A stretch of 64,000 nt of DNA from Halanaerobiales bacterium (GTDB lineage: Bacteria; Bacillota; Halanaerobiia; Halanaerobiales; DTU029): assembly GCA_029981855.1 (NCBI GenBank), contig JARRCS010000004.1, positions 26,074 through 90,073 of the forward strand. Direction: 5' to 3'. Positions 25,186 through 33,781 of this stretch are shown here, in pieces. Every line of letters begins with the position of its first letter. Position 1 is the stretch's first letter. The position numbers and the translations under genes were made by a program. The notes beneath the pieces were generated by a model. It saw nothing but the letters and a program-made list of their open reading frames with translations, made no database searches and was not told where the DNA came from.

Positions 25186-26754
25186 TTACTCATCCATTAA
25201 CCAGCTTTTTAAGAGCTGGGCAACCTCTTCCGGTCTCTCGCTAATAATCTCGGTAATCTCCTCTTTAAGCTGCTGTCTTTTCTTATCTTCTTCTGTTAAC
25301 ACAGTAGCAGCCAGTTCATCTTCTGCCTCGTCACCTACCATAAAATCGATAGCCTTACCGGGAACGAGTTCCTCTCCGACAGGTCTCTTTGAACGCCTGA
25401 AGACCAGGAATAATAGCAAAAGAATTATCGATATCAAGGCTATTAATCCGGCATAAATATACATCCTGGTTCTTTCCGCTTCCCTGGCAGCTGCCTCTGC
25501 CCGGGCTATCTCCTGCTGGAGGGTATTATCAAAGGCCAGACTTGTTACAGTCACCTTGTCCCCCCGCTCAGCATCGTAACCAATAGCAGCCTGAACCACA
25601 TCCTTAATCTTCTGCAGGGCATCAGGCTGTAGTAAATCATTTACTATAACCGCTACGGAAAGCTGTTCAACATCTCCGGGAGCATAAACATGTCTTTCAA
25701 TCTTTTCATTGATCTCATAATTGGTAATCACATCTGAACTCTCATAGCTTCCACCCTCACTACCTTCTCCCCTCATTTGATACTGGGGAATATTACTGGT
25801 AGTTCCAGGTACCCCCTGGGCTCCGGCCTCCATTCCCTGGTAATTCTCATGCTGCTCCTGCTGGCTGCGGACTATCCCCTCATCACCTACAACAGGGGTA
25901 TATTCCTTGCTCTCTACCTCTCTCTGATCAAAATTTAATTTCGCTTTAACCTGGACAGTAAAATTATCTGGCCCCAGGACCTTGGTCAGGAGAGCCTTTA
26001 AATCAGATTTCAGTGCTTCCTCAAACTTGCGCTGAATCTCAAACTGGTTAACAGTTAACTGGGTACTATAGGGGCTTTTACTGGCAAAACTACCTGTCAA
26101 GAGGTTGCCTGCAGTATCAACAATGGTAACCTTCTCCGGTTCTAGCTCCGGAACACTGCTGGCCACCAGATTGGTAATTGCCCTCACCTGGGATTCTTTA
26201 AGCCGATAGCCGGGTTTCAATTTCAAGAGGACAGAGGCCTCAGCAGGTTTTGCCTCCTCGATAAATAGGCTATCCTTAGGGGCTGTTATCTGGACCTTAG
26301 CAAAATCAACCGCATCCATCGCCTGAATGGAACGGCTTAACTCCCCACTTAAGGCCCGGTAAAAATTAACCCTCCGTTCAAAATCGGTTGTCCCAAACTT
26401 GCTCTGGTCAAAGATCTCAAAACCGACAATCCCCTGAGAAGGAAGGCCTGCCCCTGCCATCTCCAATCTTGTTTTATGTACTTTATCAGCCGGAACCAGA
26501 ATTGTCCTGCCTCCATCACTTAATTTATAGGGTGTCCCTGCTTCATCTAATTTTTTAACGATTGCATCGGCATCTTTAGGGTCTAACTGACTGAATAAAG
26601 GCTGATACTGGATGTTTCCGCTCCAGATTATTAAGAAAAGCAAAGACAATACAACAGCTACTACACCGATACCGATAATTATCTTTGCCCTCCTGTTTAG
26701 ATTCCCCATTAATTCTTTCAACTGTTCTATGTATTCCCGTAACCAGTCACTCAT
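25186..26754 (-). CDS. fliF: Flagellar MS-ring protein FliF
   Basis: 522 residues. A first membrane helix lies at about 24-44 and a second at about 430-450; the periplasmic ring-building motifs RBM1-3 lie between, with YQPLFSQLDPKDADAIVKKL and FERRVNFYRALSGELSRSIQ. The C-terminal tail (EEVAQLLKSWLMDE) is the conserved FliG-binding peptide. FliF forms the base on which all other parts assemble. Confidence 0.97.
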   Translation of the reverse strand: MSDWLREYIEQLKELMGNLNRRAKIIIGIGVVAVVLSLLFLIIWSGNIQYQPLFSQLDPKDADAIVKKLDEAGTPYKLSDGGRTILVPADKVHKTRLEMAGAGLPSQGIVGFEIFDQSKFGTTDFERRVNFYRALSGELSRSIQAMDAVDFAKVQITAPKDSLFIEEAKPAEASVLLKLKPGYRLKESQVRAITNLVASSVPELEPEKVTIVDTAGNLLTGSFASKSPYSTQLTVNQFEIQRKFEEALKSDLKALLTKVLGPDNFTVQVKAKLNFDQREVESKEYTPVVGDEGIVRSQQEQHENYQGMEAGAQGVPGTTSNIPQYQMRGEGSEGGSYESSDVITNYEINEKIERHVYAPGDVEQLSVAVIVNDLLQPDALQKIKDVVQAAIGYDAERGDKVTVTSLAFDNTLQQEIARAEAAAREAERTRMYIYAGLIALISIILLLLFLVFRRSKRPVGEELVPGKAIDFMVGDEAEDELAATVLTEEDKKRQQLKEEITEIISERPEEVAQLLKSWLMDE

Positions 26755-26785
26755 TATTCAATCCTCTCTTATATGCTGCAAAAAA

Positions 26786-27085
26786 CTATATCTGTATCCT
26801 CATTATCTCTTTATAGGCATCGATGACCTTATTCTGTATCGCCAGGGTTAGATTTAAGGCCAGCTGGGCCTTCTCGGTGGCAATAGTAACCTGGTGGATA
26901 TTATCAATCTTCCCCAGGGCAAAATCCCGGGTAATCCTGTCGGCTTCCTGCTGCATTTGATTTACTTTAGCAATCTCATCCTTCAGCAACTCCGTAAAAG
27001 AAACACCTTGACTACTATCAGCCTGCTGACTCTCTTTTAAACCCGCATCCAGTAATCTTAAATTATTGACAACCGGTTTAATCAT
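26786..27085 (-). CDS. fliE: MS-ring/rod junction protein FliE
   Basis: 99 residues. The C-terminal half KIDNIHQVTIATEKAQLALN then LTLAIQNKVIDAYKEIMRI is the FliE signature. FliE is the first exported protein and joins the MS ring to the rod. It lies between flgC and fliF, as usual. Confidence 0.94.
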   Translation of the reverse strand: MIKPVVNNLRLLDAGLKESQQADSSQGVSFTELLKDEIAKVNQMQQEADRITRDFALGKIDNIHQVTIATEKAQLALNLTLAIQNKVIDAYKEIMRIQI

Positions 27086-27098
27086 CTCTAATCACCCC

Positions 27099-27533
27099 TT
27101 AACCCTTACCAATTTCCAAGGCCTTCAGGGCCATATTCTTGGAACTGTTCAGGGCGGTAACATTTGCCTCATAAGCCCGGGAGGCATCGATCATATCTAC
27201 CATCTCTGTAGTAATATCCACATTGGGCATGGCCACATATCCGTCCTGATTGGCATCCGGGTGTGAGGGATTATAAATCATCTTAAAAGGTGATTGATCC
27301 TCAGCAATCCGCACAACCCCAACCCCGTTACCAGCTTCCATAGTCATTTCCTTATGTAACAGGATTTTAAAGGGACTCTGCGTTTTCTCTCTGAAAACTG
27401 GTATCTTTCTGCGGTAGGGCCCACCATCTTCTGTTCTGGTAGTATTGACATTAGCAATATTGCCGGCAATTACATCCATCCTCAATCTCTGGGCCGTCAT
27501 CCCTGAGGCACTGATATTAAAACTGCCAAACAA
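27099..27533 (-). CDS. flgC: Proximal rod protein FlgC
   Basis: 144 residues. N-terminus [20 protein letters not shown], then [20 protein letters not shown]-terminus [20 protein letters not shown] and [13 protein letters not shown]. These are the two coiled-coil-forming ends of rod proteins, and the length is right for FlgC. Follows flgB by 30 bases. Confidence 0.95.
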   Translation of the reverse strand: MFGSFNISASGMTAQRLRMDVIAGNIANVNTTRTEDGGPYRRKIPVFREKTQSPFKILLHKEMTMEAGNGVGVVRIAEDQSPFKMIYNPSHPDANQDGYVAMPNVDITTEMVDMIDASRAYEANVTALNSSKNMALKALEIGKG

Positions 27534-27563
27534 AATTATCTACCCCCTTTACTGATAAGATCA

Positions 27564-28037
27564 TTATCTACTCCCCTTAGTAATTACATCTTTCAGGTTC
27601 TTAAACCGCTCATTAATCTGTTGAACCAGGGTACTGTAATAGATATTATTCTTGGCCAGTTCAGCCATCTCGACATCAATATCAACATTATTACCATCAT
27701 TCCTGTAGCTAGTGTCAGGAACAGTAATCTGTTTAAAGGGCTTTATGGACTGAGAAGACTTAATTGAATTTGCTCCCTTTAAATGGCTTTCATCGGTTGT
27801 CTTCAGTGAAAGATTAGTACTCTTTAGAAATACATTGGATAAATCAGCTAGTTTATGAGATACTTCAGCTAGCTGATTATTATTCTTATCTACAATAGAT
27901 TTCAATGTCGAAATAAAATCGACATCTTTTCTCTTATAATCCGGGGTATTAACATTGGCTATATTATTCGCCAGGGCCTTCTGTCTCAGGCTAGCCCCAT
28001 CAAGGCCAAGTTCTAGCAAATCGATAATAGATTCCAT
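27564..28037 (-). CDS. flgB: Proximal rod protein FlgB
   Basis: 157 residues, a little longer than many FlgB proteins. The N-terminus has LASLRQKALANNIANVNT-like sequence (DGASLRQKALANNIANVNTP) and the C-terminus AELAKNNIYYSTLVQQINE. First gene of the 28-kb operon; the 393-base region upstream holds the promoter, Spo0A-like boxes and two possible mini-ORFs. ATG at 28037 follows AAGGGGTGAG. Confidence 0.94.
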   Translation of the reverse strand: MESIIDLLELGLDGASLRQKALANNIANVNTPDYKRKDVDFISTLKSIVDKNNNQLAEVSHKLADLSNVFLKSTNLSLKTTDESHLKGANSIKSSQSIKPFKQITVPDTSYRNDGNNVDIDVEMAELAKNNIYYSTLVQQINERFKNLKDVITKGSR

Positions 28038-28041
28038 TATC

Positions 28042-28092
28042 TCACCCCTTTTTTTCAGGATAAATTATCTTTTGGCTTTCATCATCTGCCAT
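28042..28092 (-). CDS. Possible 16-residue leader ORF before flgB
   Basis: An ATG at 28092 preceded by AGGTGAAGCT opens a frame MADDESQKIIYPEKKG that stops at 28042, four bases before the flgB ATG; its stop lies inside the flgB ribosome site. A second small frame (28145 to 28101, MGEKVKIITPPLLL) ends inside the ribosome site of this one but lacks its own good ribosome site. They may be a translational-coupling leader or chance. No family known. Confidence 0.22.
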   Translation of the reverse strand: MADDESQKIIYPEKKG

Positions 28093-28183
28093 AGCTTCAC
28101 CTATAACAATAAAGGAGGGGTAATAATCTTCACTTTTTCACCCATTTTTGCAAATATACTTTTTTTTGTTAATAACTTATGTA

Positions 28184-28204
28184 TTCGACAATAATCTTCG
28201 ACAA
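28184..28204 (-). promoter_or_regulatory. Tandem Spo0A boxes (0A boxes) upstream of flgB
   Basis: On the minus strand two copies of TTGTCGAA lie at 28204-28197 and 28191-28184, 13 bases apart start to start. The established Spo0A-box core is TGTCGAA, so both are perfect. They lie about 30-45 bases downstream of the predicted transcription start, a place where a bound regulator would normally repress. A third site, TTGGCGAA (matching the looser TGNCGAA), lies at 28368-28361. No spo0A gene is in the window. Confidence 0.6.
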
Positions 28205-28237
28205 TAATCTATATAAATATATAAAATCTATATAATT

Positions 28238-28266
28238 ATTATAACATTTCTCAAGGCCTTTTTAAA
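28238..28266 (-). promoter_or_regulatory. Vegetative (sigma-A type) promoter of the flgB operon
   Basis: On the minus strand: TTTAAA (28266-28261), a 17-base spacer, then TGTTATAAT, a perfect -10 hexamer TATAAT (28243-28238) with an extended -10 TG. The -35 matches TTGACA at 4 of 6 bases. Start of transcription expected near 28231, giving a leader of about 195 bases before flgB. It is the only strong promoter seen ahead of the 28-kb operon. Confidence 0.6.
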
Positions 28267-28430
28267 TCACTAATATTTCGTTAGTTTAAACGTAAATTAT
28301 GTCAAATAGAAGTTAAATTACATCAGTAAATATTGTCGTTAATTATATTTTGTATATGTATTCGCCAAAAATTTCATAATCCCTACTATAACCGCGGAAA
28401 ATCAGTATTTTAGGAAAAAAGTCCTATTAT

Positions 28431-28787
28431 CTAGGTTATCTTCTTAACCGCCTCTATTACCCTTTCTTCTTTAAAGGGTTTGACGATAAAGTCTCTGGCA
28501 CCTGCCTCGATAGCCTCAATAATCATCTTCTGCTGTCCCATCGCACTGCAGACGATAATCTGGGCGTTAACGTCAATATCCTTTATTGCCCGGATTGCTT
28601 CCAGGCCATCCATAACCGGCATGGTAATATCCATTGTTACGATATCGGGTTTAAGCTCCTGATACATCTCTACTGCCTCTTTACCATTCTGTGCCTCGCC
28701 AACTATTTCGTAGTCATCTTTCAATATATTCTTTAAATTTAACCGCATAAAGGCAGCATCATCAACAATCATTACCCTTTTCTTCAC
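28431..28787 (-). CDS. cheY: Chemotaxis response regulator CheY
   Basis: 118 residues, a single receiver domain. The acidic pocket (VMIVDDAAFMRLNL), the phosphorylated Asp in DIVTMDITMPVMDG, the Thr/Ser position (IIVCSAMGQQ) and the Lys in GARDFIVKPF are in place. CheY-P binds the FliM and FliY N-terminal peptides to change rotation. Start is GTG at 28787 after AGGGGGG. No CheA, CheW or receptors are in this window. It is separated from neighbours by 237 and 393 bases and may be transcribed alone or with flgB. Confidence 0.94.
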   Translation of the reverse strand: MKKRVMIVDDAAFMRLNLKNILKDDYEIVGEAQNGKEAVEMYQELKPDIVTMDITMPVMDGLEAIRAIKDIDVNAQIIVCSAMGQQKMIIEAIEAGARDFIVKPFKEERVIEAVKKIT

Positions 28788-28878
28788 CTACTACCCCCCT
28801 TTTATCCATATTATCCCTATTGTTTTTATTCGCTATCTTTTGCCTTTTTCCTGCAAAAATTTAAGGAATTAAGCATAA

Positions 28879-28890
28879 TTTCCTAGGAAA
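28879..28890. promoter_or_regulatory. 12-bp perfect palindrome upstream of cheY
   Basis: TTTCCTAGGAAA is a perfect palindrome in the 237-base gap between pseG and cheY, followed directly by a second short one (GGAAAATTCC, 28886-28895). It could be an operator or just a small inverted repeat. The gap shows no clear sigma-A or sigma-28 promoter by eye. Confidence 0.25.
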
Positions 28891-29000
28891 ATTCCATATA
28901 ATAACTGGGTTTACGGGAAAATTGAGAAAGAGATGGATAATACAATAACCCTTTTTAGTTTATTTAGATAAATATAATCCTTTTACAGCTATATAATTCT

Positions 29001-29028
29001 TTAACCCGGAAGCCACCTTCCGGGTTAA
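29001..29028 (-). terminator. Hairpin terminator at the end of the glycan cluster (pseG)
   Basis: A perfect 12-bp stem TTAACCCGGAAG/CTTCCGGGTTAA with a 4-base loop overlaps the pseG stop codon. After the stem the minus strand reads AAAGAATTATAT, a poor T-tract, whereas the opposite strand has TTAATTTTTT. It is a good barrier hairpin for the gene cluster, but by the U-tract rule it would stop plus-strand transcription better. Confidence 0.55.
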
Positions 29029-30098
29029 TTTTTTCCTTCAGAACTAATTATATTCTTTAGTATCTTTTTAACACACCTTCTGGCCCCCTGCCCATCAACA
29101 AGTAACTGGCCCTGTTGACTCATCCGGCACCTTCTCTCATAATTCTGTCCTAAATCTAAAATACTATTAACCAGCTCTTCCTCTTTTACCCTGTCACCGG
29201 GACCTAAATTAATAATTATCCCGGCTTTTTCAAAATACTGAGCAGCTAGAGCTTGATTCTCCGCCTGTAATAAGGCCAGAGCTGGAGTACCGGTTGCAGC
29301 TAGTTCATACAGAGTACTACCTCCGGCAGAAACTGCCAGATCACAGTTTAACATTAAGTTGCTGATTTTATGGATATTAAAATGTAAGGCAATCTCTAAC
29401 TCCATGTCCCTAGTAACTTTAATAATCTCAGTTAAATTATTAAAAGCCGGCCCGATCACCAGATCTACATGCAGATTATCCATTTCCTCAAGATTATCCC
29501 CTGTTATTTTTTCATTCACTAGTTTTAAGGCCCGGATTATTTTGGAGGAAAGATTTAGGGGATCCCCCCCGCCAACGGTAACCAGAATCCTTCTCACCCT
29601 TTTGTTGAGCCTCCGTTTCGGTAGATCAGAGAATTCATCCCGTAGCAGGGTATATTTGGTTCCCAGTAGAAATCTTGTTTTACCGGTTAAAGAAGAATAT
29701 TCAAGATCTTGAGCATAAATATTTCCATTAATGAAAATATCAGAGGGGAAGGCATAGGGGGCAAAGTCATGAATGGTAACCAGTAGTTTAACCACTTCCT
29801 TCATCTGGTTTAAATAATTTTGCTCAATTTGATATGAATCCGTAATTAAAATATCAATCTCTTCGTTAATGATAATATCTTTGACCGTTGCAATTTCACC
29901 ATCATAATCCAGTCCGGAAAATATATTTATCATTTCAAAACCATGTTGGTGCAGTAGTTGGTTTACCCCTGATTCACTTTTAGTAATAAAAATGATCCCG
30001 GTCTGACCCGGAAAGGCATTGGCCAGAGCCAGGCAGCGCACCAGATGGCCCATCCCAACCGAAGATCCCCCATCGACGCGAAAAGCGATCTTTAACAT
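29025..30098 (-). CDS. pseG: UDP-sugar hydrolase PseG (UDP-2,4-diacetamido-2,4,6-trideoxy-altropyranose hydrolase)
   Basis: 357 residues, GT-B-like fold. The N-terminal motif AFRVDGGSSVGMGHLVRCLA is the PseG signature, with the G.GH.RC catalytic histidine. The C-terminal domain has CDLAVSAGGSTLYELAATGT, the UDP-binding part shared with MurG. It releases UDP from the 2,4-diacylated sugar before PseI condensation with phosphoenolpyruvate. It is not fused to a PseH acetyltransferase, as happens in some genomes. The upstream 113-base gap is AT-rich and shows only a repeated ATTAAAGATTA. Confidence 0.88.
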   Translation of the reverse strand: MLKIAFRVDGGSSVGMGHLVRCLALANAFPGQTGIIFITKSESGVNQLLHQHGFEMINIFSGLDYDGEIATVKDIIINEEIDILITDSYQIEQNYLNQMKEVVKLLVTIHDFAPYAFPSDIFINGNIYAQDLEYSSLTGKTRFLLGTKYTLLRDEFSDLPKRRLNKRVRRILVTVGGGDPLNLSSKIIRALKLVNEKITGDNLEEMDNLHVDLVIGPAFNNLTEIIKVTRDMELEIALHFNIHKISNLMLNCDLAVSAGGSTLYELAATGTPALALLQAENQALAAQYFEKAGIIINLGPGDRVKEEELVNSILDLGQNYERRCRMSQQGQLLVDGQGARRCVKKILKNIISSEGKN

Positions 30099-30211
30099 CT
30101 ATATCACCCATATAAGTTTATTAAAGATTACTTAAAAAGCTTTTTATTTTAATAAATCTCAAGTATTACTTAAATTTCAATTACAATAATTCCAATTACA
30201 CTAATTAAAGA

Positions 30212-30958
30212 TTAAATGTATTTCTTCTGCTGAACATGGCTGTTAAGCCGAGCCAGTTCCGGTTCCTGGTCCAGCAGCTTAATTGTTTCTTTAATATCAA
30301 ATACCTTATCCTCCCGATATAACCTCTCATAGATCTCTTTGACCAGCCTGAAATCATCAATCTCATCAACACATAGGCGGTAATCGCGTCTCAGTACCTC
30401 CGGAGCCTGGTGATGAGCAATATTAAAGATTTCGGGATGTCGGTAAATGTATAAGGTAACATGTTCCCGGTAGAGATCGTCTTTTTTATCATCACTCAGT
30501 AATTCCTTTACCCTTAATAAAGTCTCCAAATAAAAAACCTCAGTATCCAAACCCCGGGGGTAGCCCCTATGGCCCATATAATCAACCTCAGATTTTAAAA
30601 AATCTGCAATAACCTCGTCAACCGTTACCGGATCGATCAGGGGACAGTCCCCGGTAATTCGGATTATCACATCAGCCCCGAATTTCTGGGCAGCCTCGAT
30701 ATAACGAGAGAGCACGTCCGTCTCTGAACCGCGGTAAAAATCTACTCCTTCCCTTTTTGCAATCTCTACAACCCGGTCATCAGCTTTTTCCTTGCTGGTG
30801 GCAATGACAATCTGATTAAGATTCTCTGCTCTCTTTAATCTATTAATTAAATGAGCCAGCATTGGTTTACCAACAATCTCCTTCGCTACCTTACCAGGTA
30901 GGCGAGATGAGCCCATTCTGGCCTGGACAATAGCAACAATTTTATGTTCCTGTACCAT
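30212..30958 (-). CDS. SpsF-type cytidylyltransferase (CMP-nonulosonate synthetase)
   Basis: About 248 residues from the ATG at 30958. The nucleotidyltransferase N-terminus AIVQARMGSSRLPGKVAKEI, the IRITGDCPLIDPVTVDEVI block and the later DTEVFYLETL are those of the SpsF/KdsB-like branch. It most probably activates the product of the NeuB-like enzyme next door with CTP to a CMP-sugar (the PseF role). The substrate cannot be named from sequence. An in-frame GTG at 30967 precedes the AGAGGTGAAAGG ribosome site and is not the start. Confidence 0.82.
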   Translation of the reverse strand: MVQEHKIVAIVQARMGSSRLPGKVAKEIVGKPMLAHLINRLKRAENLNQIVIATSKEKADDRVVEIAKREGVDFYRGSETDVLSRYIEAAQKFGADVIIRITGDCPLIDPVTVDEVIADFLKSEVDYMGHRGYPRGLDTEVFYLETLLRVKELLSDDKKDDLYREHVTLYIYRHPEIFNIAHHQAPEVLRRDYRLCVDEIDDFRLVKEIYERLYREDKVFDIKETIKLLDQEPELARLNSHVQQKKYI

Positions 30959-30985
30959 ACCTTTCACCTCTACTTTTCACTATCA

Positions 30986-32035
30986 TTAAATCTTATCCCA
31001 TGTTATCGGTTCATTAGCCCTAATATCCTTTCTTACCTTCCGACCAATTACCAGATCATAATATTTAGGTTTTAAGCCAATCCCAGGTCTCAAAACGGCG
31101 ACCATATCTTCTGTAATTTCAGCTCCTTCAGAAATATCCTTAATGGCAAAAATACTACGCCTCCCCCGCCGGTAATGTATCTCTTCCGAAGGGACAAGTT
31201 TTTTAATAGGAATGCCAATTGCTAACTCCGCTTCCCTGATACCTTTTACCATTGCTTTGAGCTCATCAGGTTCTAGAGCAAATTTATGATCAGGACCGGG
31301 TAAATTTCTATCCAGGGTAAAGTGTTTCTCAATAACCTTTGCACCTCTGGCCACAGCAGCCACCGGGACAGTAATTCCCATAGTATGGTCTGAATAACCA
31401 ACCGGGACCTGGAAAGCCTGGCTCATGGTATCCATAGCTGCCAGATTAACATCCTCAACTGGCATGGGATAACTTATTCCGCAGTGAAGGAGAATAACCT
31501 GATCATTATCTTCACTATAAATGGCCTCCAGCGCTTCTTCTATCTCCCCTAGATTGGCCATTCCGGTGGAAAGGATAATTGGCTTACCCTTTTTAGCAAT
31601 ATACCTTAAAAAAGGGATATCAATACATTCAAAGGAAGCAACTTTAAATGCTGGCACTCCCAGTTCATCCATCTGGTCAACTGCTTCGTAATCAAAGGGA
31701 GTGGAAAGGAAGATTAAACCCTGTTTTTGAGCATAATCCTGTAATTCCTGCTGCCATTCCCTGGGTAATTCCAGCTTTTTATATAGCTCATAAAGGTTAT
31801 CGGCTATGTCATATTCATCTCCCAGTTCCATAATTTTGTCATCGGTCCTGGCAGCTATCTTGTCGGCTGTAAAGGTCTGGAATTTGACCGCATCTACTCC
31901 GGAATCAGCGGCTATATCGATTAACTTTCTGGCCTGGTCCAGATCACCATTATGATTGCTTCCGGCTTCTGCGATTATAAAGGTGGATTGGCCTTTCCCT
32001 ACTAATCTTTTACCAATTTTAATATTATGACCCAA
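30986..32035 (-). CDS. pseI: NeuB-family nonulosonic acid synthase (pseudaminic acid synthase PseI or related)
   Basis: 349 residues. NeuB-type TIM barrel with IIAEAGSNHNGDLDQARKLI, DAVKFQTFTADKIA, STGMANLGEIEEALEAI, GYSDHTMGITVPVAAVARGA and KVIEKHFTLDR, then a C-terminal SAF/antifreeze-like domain (SIFAIKDISEGAEITEDMV). It condenses a 6-deoxy-2,4-diamino hexose with phosphoenolpyruvate. With PseB, PseC and PseG present, a pseudaminic-type product is most likely; sialic or legionaminic acid cannot be ruled out. TTG start after GAGGTGTTAAGAA. Confidence 0.85.
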   Translation of the reverse strand: MGHNIKIGKRLVGKGQSTFIIAEAGSNHNGDLDQARKLIDIAADSGVDAVKFQTFTADKIAARTDDKIMELGDEYDIADNLYELYKKLELPREWQQELQDYAQKQGLIFLSTPFDYEAVDQMDELGVPAFKVASFECIDIPFLRYIAKKGKPIILSTGMANLGEIEEALEAIYSEDNDQVILLHCGISYPMPVEDVNLAAMDTMSQAFQVPVGYSDHTMGITVPVAAVARGAKVIEKHFTLDRNLPGPDHKFALEPDELKAMVKGIREAELAIGIPIKKLVPSEEIHYRRGRRSIFAIKDISEGAEITEDMVAVLRPGIGLKPKYYDLVIGRKVRKDIRANEPITWDKI

Positions 32036-32060
32036 TTCTTAACACCTCACATTTATATGC

Positions 32061-32738
32061 TCAAAAAGATTTCAATGCTTTCTCTAATTCAGAAAAGAAA
32101 TTTATCTCATAGTCAGCCTCATATTCCGGCGATAATCTCTTATCAATATACATCCCCTTCTCACGGATAATGCGGATAGTCTTCATACCCAGTCGACGTG
32201 CTGTTATAAAATCCTTCTCCGGATTATCACCGATATAAACGGCTTCTTCCGGGTTAACATTGAATCTCTCCAATAACTTGAGATAAGCAAAGGAAGAAGG
32301 TTTACGTCTGTCCACTCCATAATCATCGGTAACTATTATTTCTTCGATCAGTTTATTAAGTCCAAGCTCCTTTATTTTATTCCACTGAACAGTGAAATTA
32401 CCATCAGTAATTAAACCCAGCTTATAATTTCCCTTCAATCCGGCAAAAACCCTCTCTACATCTGGATATAATCTGAGATTATCAGGTTTATGCTTGCGAT
32501 ATATATTTACCATCCGCTCAACTTCAGCTCCGGGCAGACCAAAGTGAGCCAGTGTTAGATCAAAGGTCTTCCCCCTGCCCTCTTCATCCAGAACAGTTAA
32601 GAGTTTATTATAAAAGTCTTTAGCGGAGAGATCATACCTGGCACTGATGTAATTACTGACCGCTCTAAAACCACTCTTCACATATTCCAGTTCGTAATAA
32701 AGGGTATCATCAAGATCAAAGATTAGAGCCTTAATCAT
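32061..32738 (-). CDS. HAD-family hydrolase
   Basis: 225 residues. HAD motifs: IFDLDDTLYYE (nucleophile and general acid Asp), LGLITDGNF (motif II), and VYIGDNPEKDF (motif IV); motif III Lys lies around RKPSSFAYLKL. Similar to haloacid dehalogenase/phosphatases such as the YjjG type. Overlaps the ATP-grasp gene by 8 bases and lies next to pseI, so it probably acts on a phosphorylated precursor of the same sugar path. Substrate unknown. Confidence 0.78.
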   Translation of the reverse strand: MIKALIFDLDDTLYYELEYVKSGFRAVSNYISARYDLSAKDFYNKLLTVLDEEGRGKTFDLTLAHFGLPGAEVERMVNIYRKHKPDNLRLYPDVERVFAGLKGNYKLGLITDGNFTVQWNKIKELGLNKLIEEIIVTDDYGVDRRKPSSFAYLKLLERFNVNPEEAVYIGDNPEKDFITARRLGMKTIRIIREKGMYIDKRLSPEYEADYEINFFSELEKALKSF

Positions 32739-33723
32739 CTAGAACACCTGTTTTTAGTTTGATTAAATCAACTTTGTTTTTAAATAAGGGAGTATCATAT
32801 CTAAGCATAGCCAGATCAGCTTCAAAGTCCCCGATGAAGGGATCTATTTTTTCACCCGCTACCATCCGGGCAATCAAAAGGGGATAATTGATACCGGCCC
32901 GGCAAGAAAGAGGAACCCCTCCACCGAAACGGGGATTTATCTCAATAAATTTAAAATTTCCTTCCGGAGTTATAATTGCCTGTAAATTAGCCGGGCCAAT
33001 TATGCCTAAACCCTCGATTATCTTTTTACTCCAGTTAATTAAGCTATCATCTTTGACTGTAAGGGCCTTGCTAACTTCACCAGCCCTGATCTCAATCCTT
33101 TTCCTGGGAACAGAAGAAAGGAGATTTCCTTCAAGATCTGACAGTGTATCTATGGTATACTCCGTACCCTCAATATATTCCTGAATTATTGGGTTATTGA
33201 TATATTCTGTAAATAACCTTAATTCCCTCTCCTTCTTTATTAAAAAGGCATTCTGACTTCCCTGACCAAAACGTGGTTTAATAAATAAAGGAAAGGATAA
33301 ATTCTCATTAAGCTCTCCCGGCAGAAAGGTCTCAGGTGTAGGGATATTATTGTTTTTAAAATATTGATAAAGCCTGTACTTATCCTTACAGAGCTCAATA
33401 ACATCTCTTGAAGATAGAAGGACTTTAATTCCTCTATTCTCAAAAATCTCTCTGGCTTCATCCAGTACAAGAAATCCTTTTTCCAGGAGTGGAATTATAA
33501 CCCTGATATCTTCTTTTTGACAGATATCTAAAATCCTGTCAATATAATCGGGATCATCGACTCTGGGTGTAAGATAATATTTATCGGCCAGATATAAAGC
33601 GGGAGCCAGGGGGCTATTATCAGTTACGATAACCCTGCCACCGATTTTATTTAACTCTTCTCTGAATATTTTTGTTAATGTCCCCCGCCGACCGATGGTA
33701 GTAATTAGAATATTGGTTTTCAT
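32731..33723 (-). CDS. ATP-grasp ligase (carbamoyl-phosphate-synthase-like)
   Basis: About 330 residues. Pre-ATP-grasp domain (ILITTIGRRGTLTKIFREEL), then an ATP-grasp core with FPLFIKPRFGQGSQNAFLI, PIIQEYIEGTEYTIDTLSD and the Mg-binding FKFIEINPRFGGGVPLS. Proteins of this type join a carboxylate to an amine with ATP. In a nonulosonate cluster without PseH it may acylate the C4 amine with an amino or hydroxy acid; this is inference. Start ATG at 33723 after GGGTGATATCA. Confidence 0.8.
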   Translation of the reverse strand: MKTNILITTIGRRGTLTKIFREELNKIGGRVIVTDNSPLAPALYLADKYYLTPRVDDPDYIDRILDICQKEDIRVIIPLLEKGFLVLDEAREIFENRGIKVLLSSRDVIELCKDKYRLYQYFKNNNIPTPETFLPGELNENLSFPLFIKPRFGQGSQNAFLIKKERELRLFTEYINNPIIQEYIEGTEYTIDTLSDLEGNLLSSVPRKRIEIRAGEVSKALTVKDDSLINWSKKIIEGLGIIGPANLQAIITPEGNFKFIEINPRFGGGVPLSCRAGINYPLLIARMVAGEKIDPFIGDFEADLAMLRYDTPLFKNKVDLIKLKTGVLDD

Positions 33724-33781
33724 TGATATCACCCAGTTTAAATAATAAATCTCTGTTGATGATTAATTTCTATCCTGGTAA

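Larger units (their letters stand above)
28038..28430. other. 393-base regulatory gap between cheY and flgB
   Basis: AT-rich gap between cheY and flgB. It contains the flgB promoter, two perfect and one looser Spo0A box, and two possible mini-ORFs. A weak TAGGA/TCCTA hairpin with a T-rich loop follows the cheY stop, but no convincing cheY terminator is visible, so read-through from cheY is possible. Confidence 0.6.

Noticed and set aside
28038-28180. Cyclic di-GMP riboswitch in the flgB leader
   Set aside because: The conserved GEMM elements (GCAAACC, GGGACGCAAAGC) are absent.
28788-29024. A promoter for cheY
   Set aside because: Several TATTAT-like hexamers exist in the AT-rich gap but none has a fitting -35 or sigma-28 partner.
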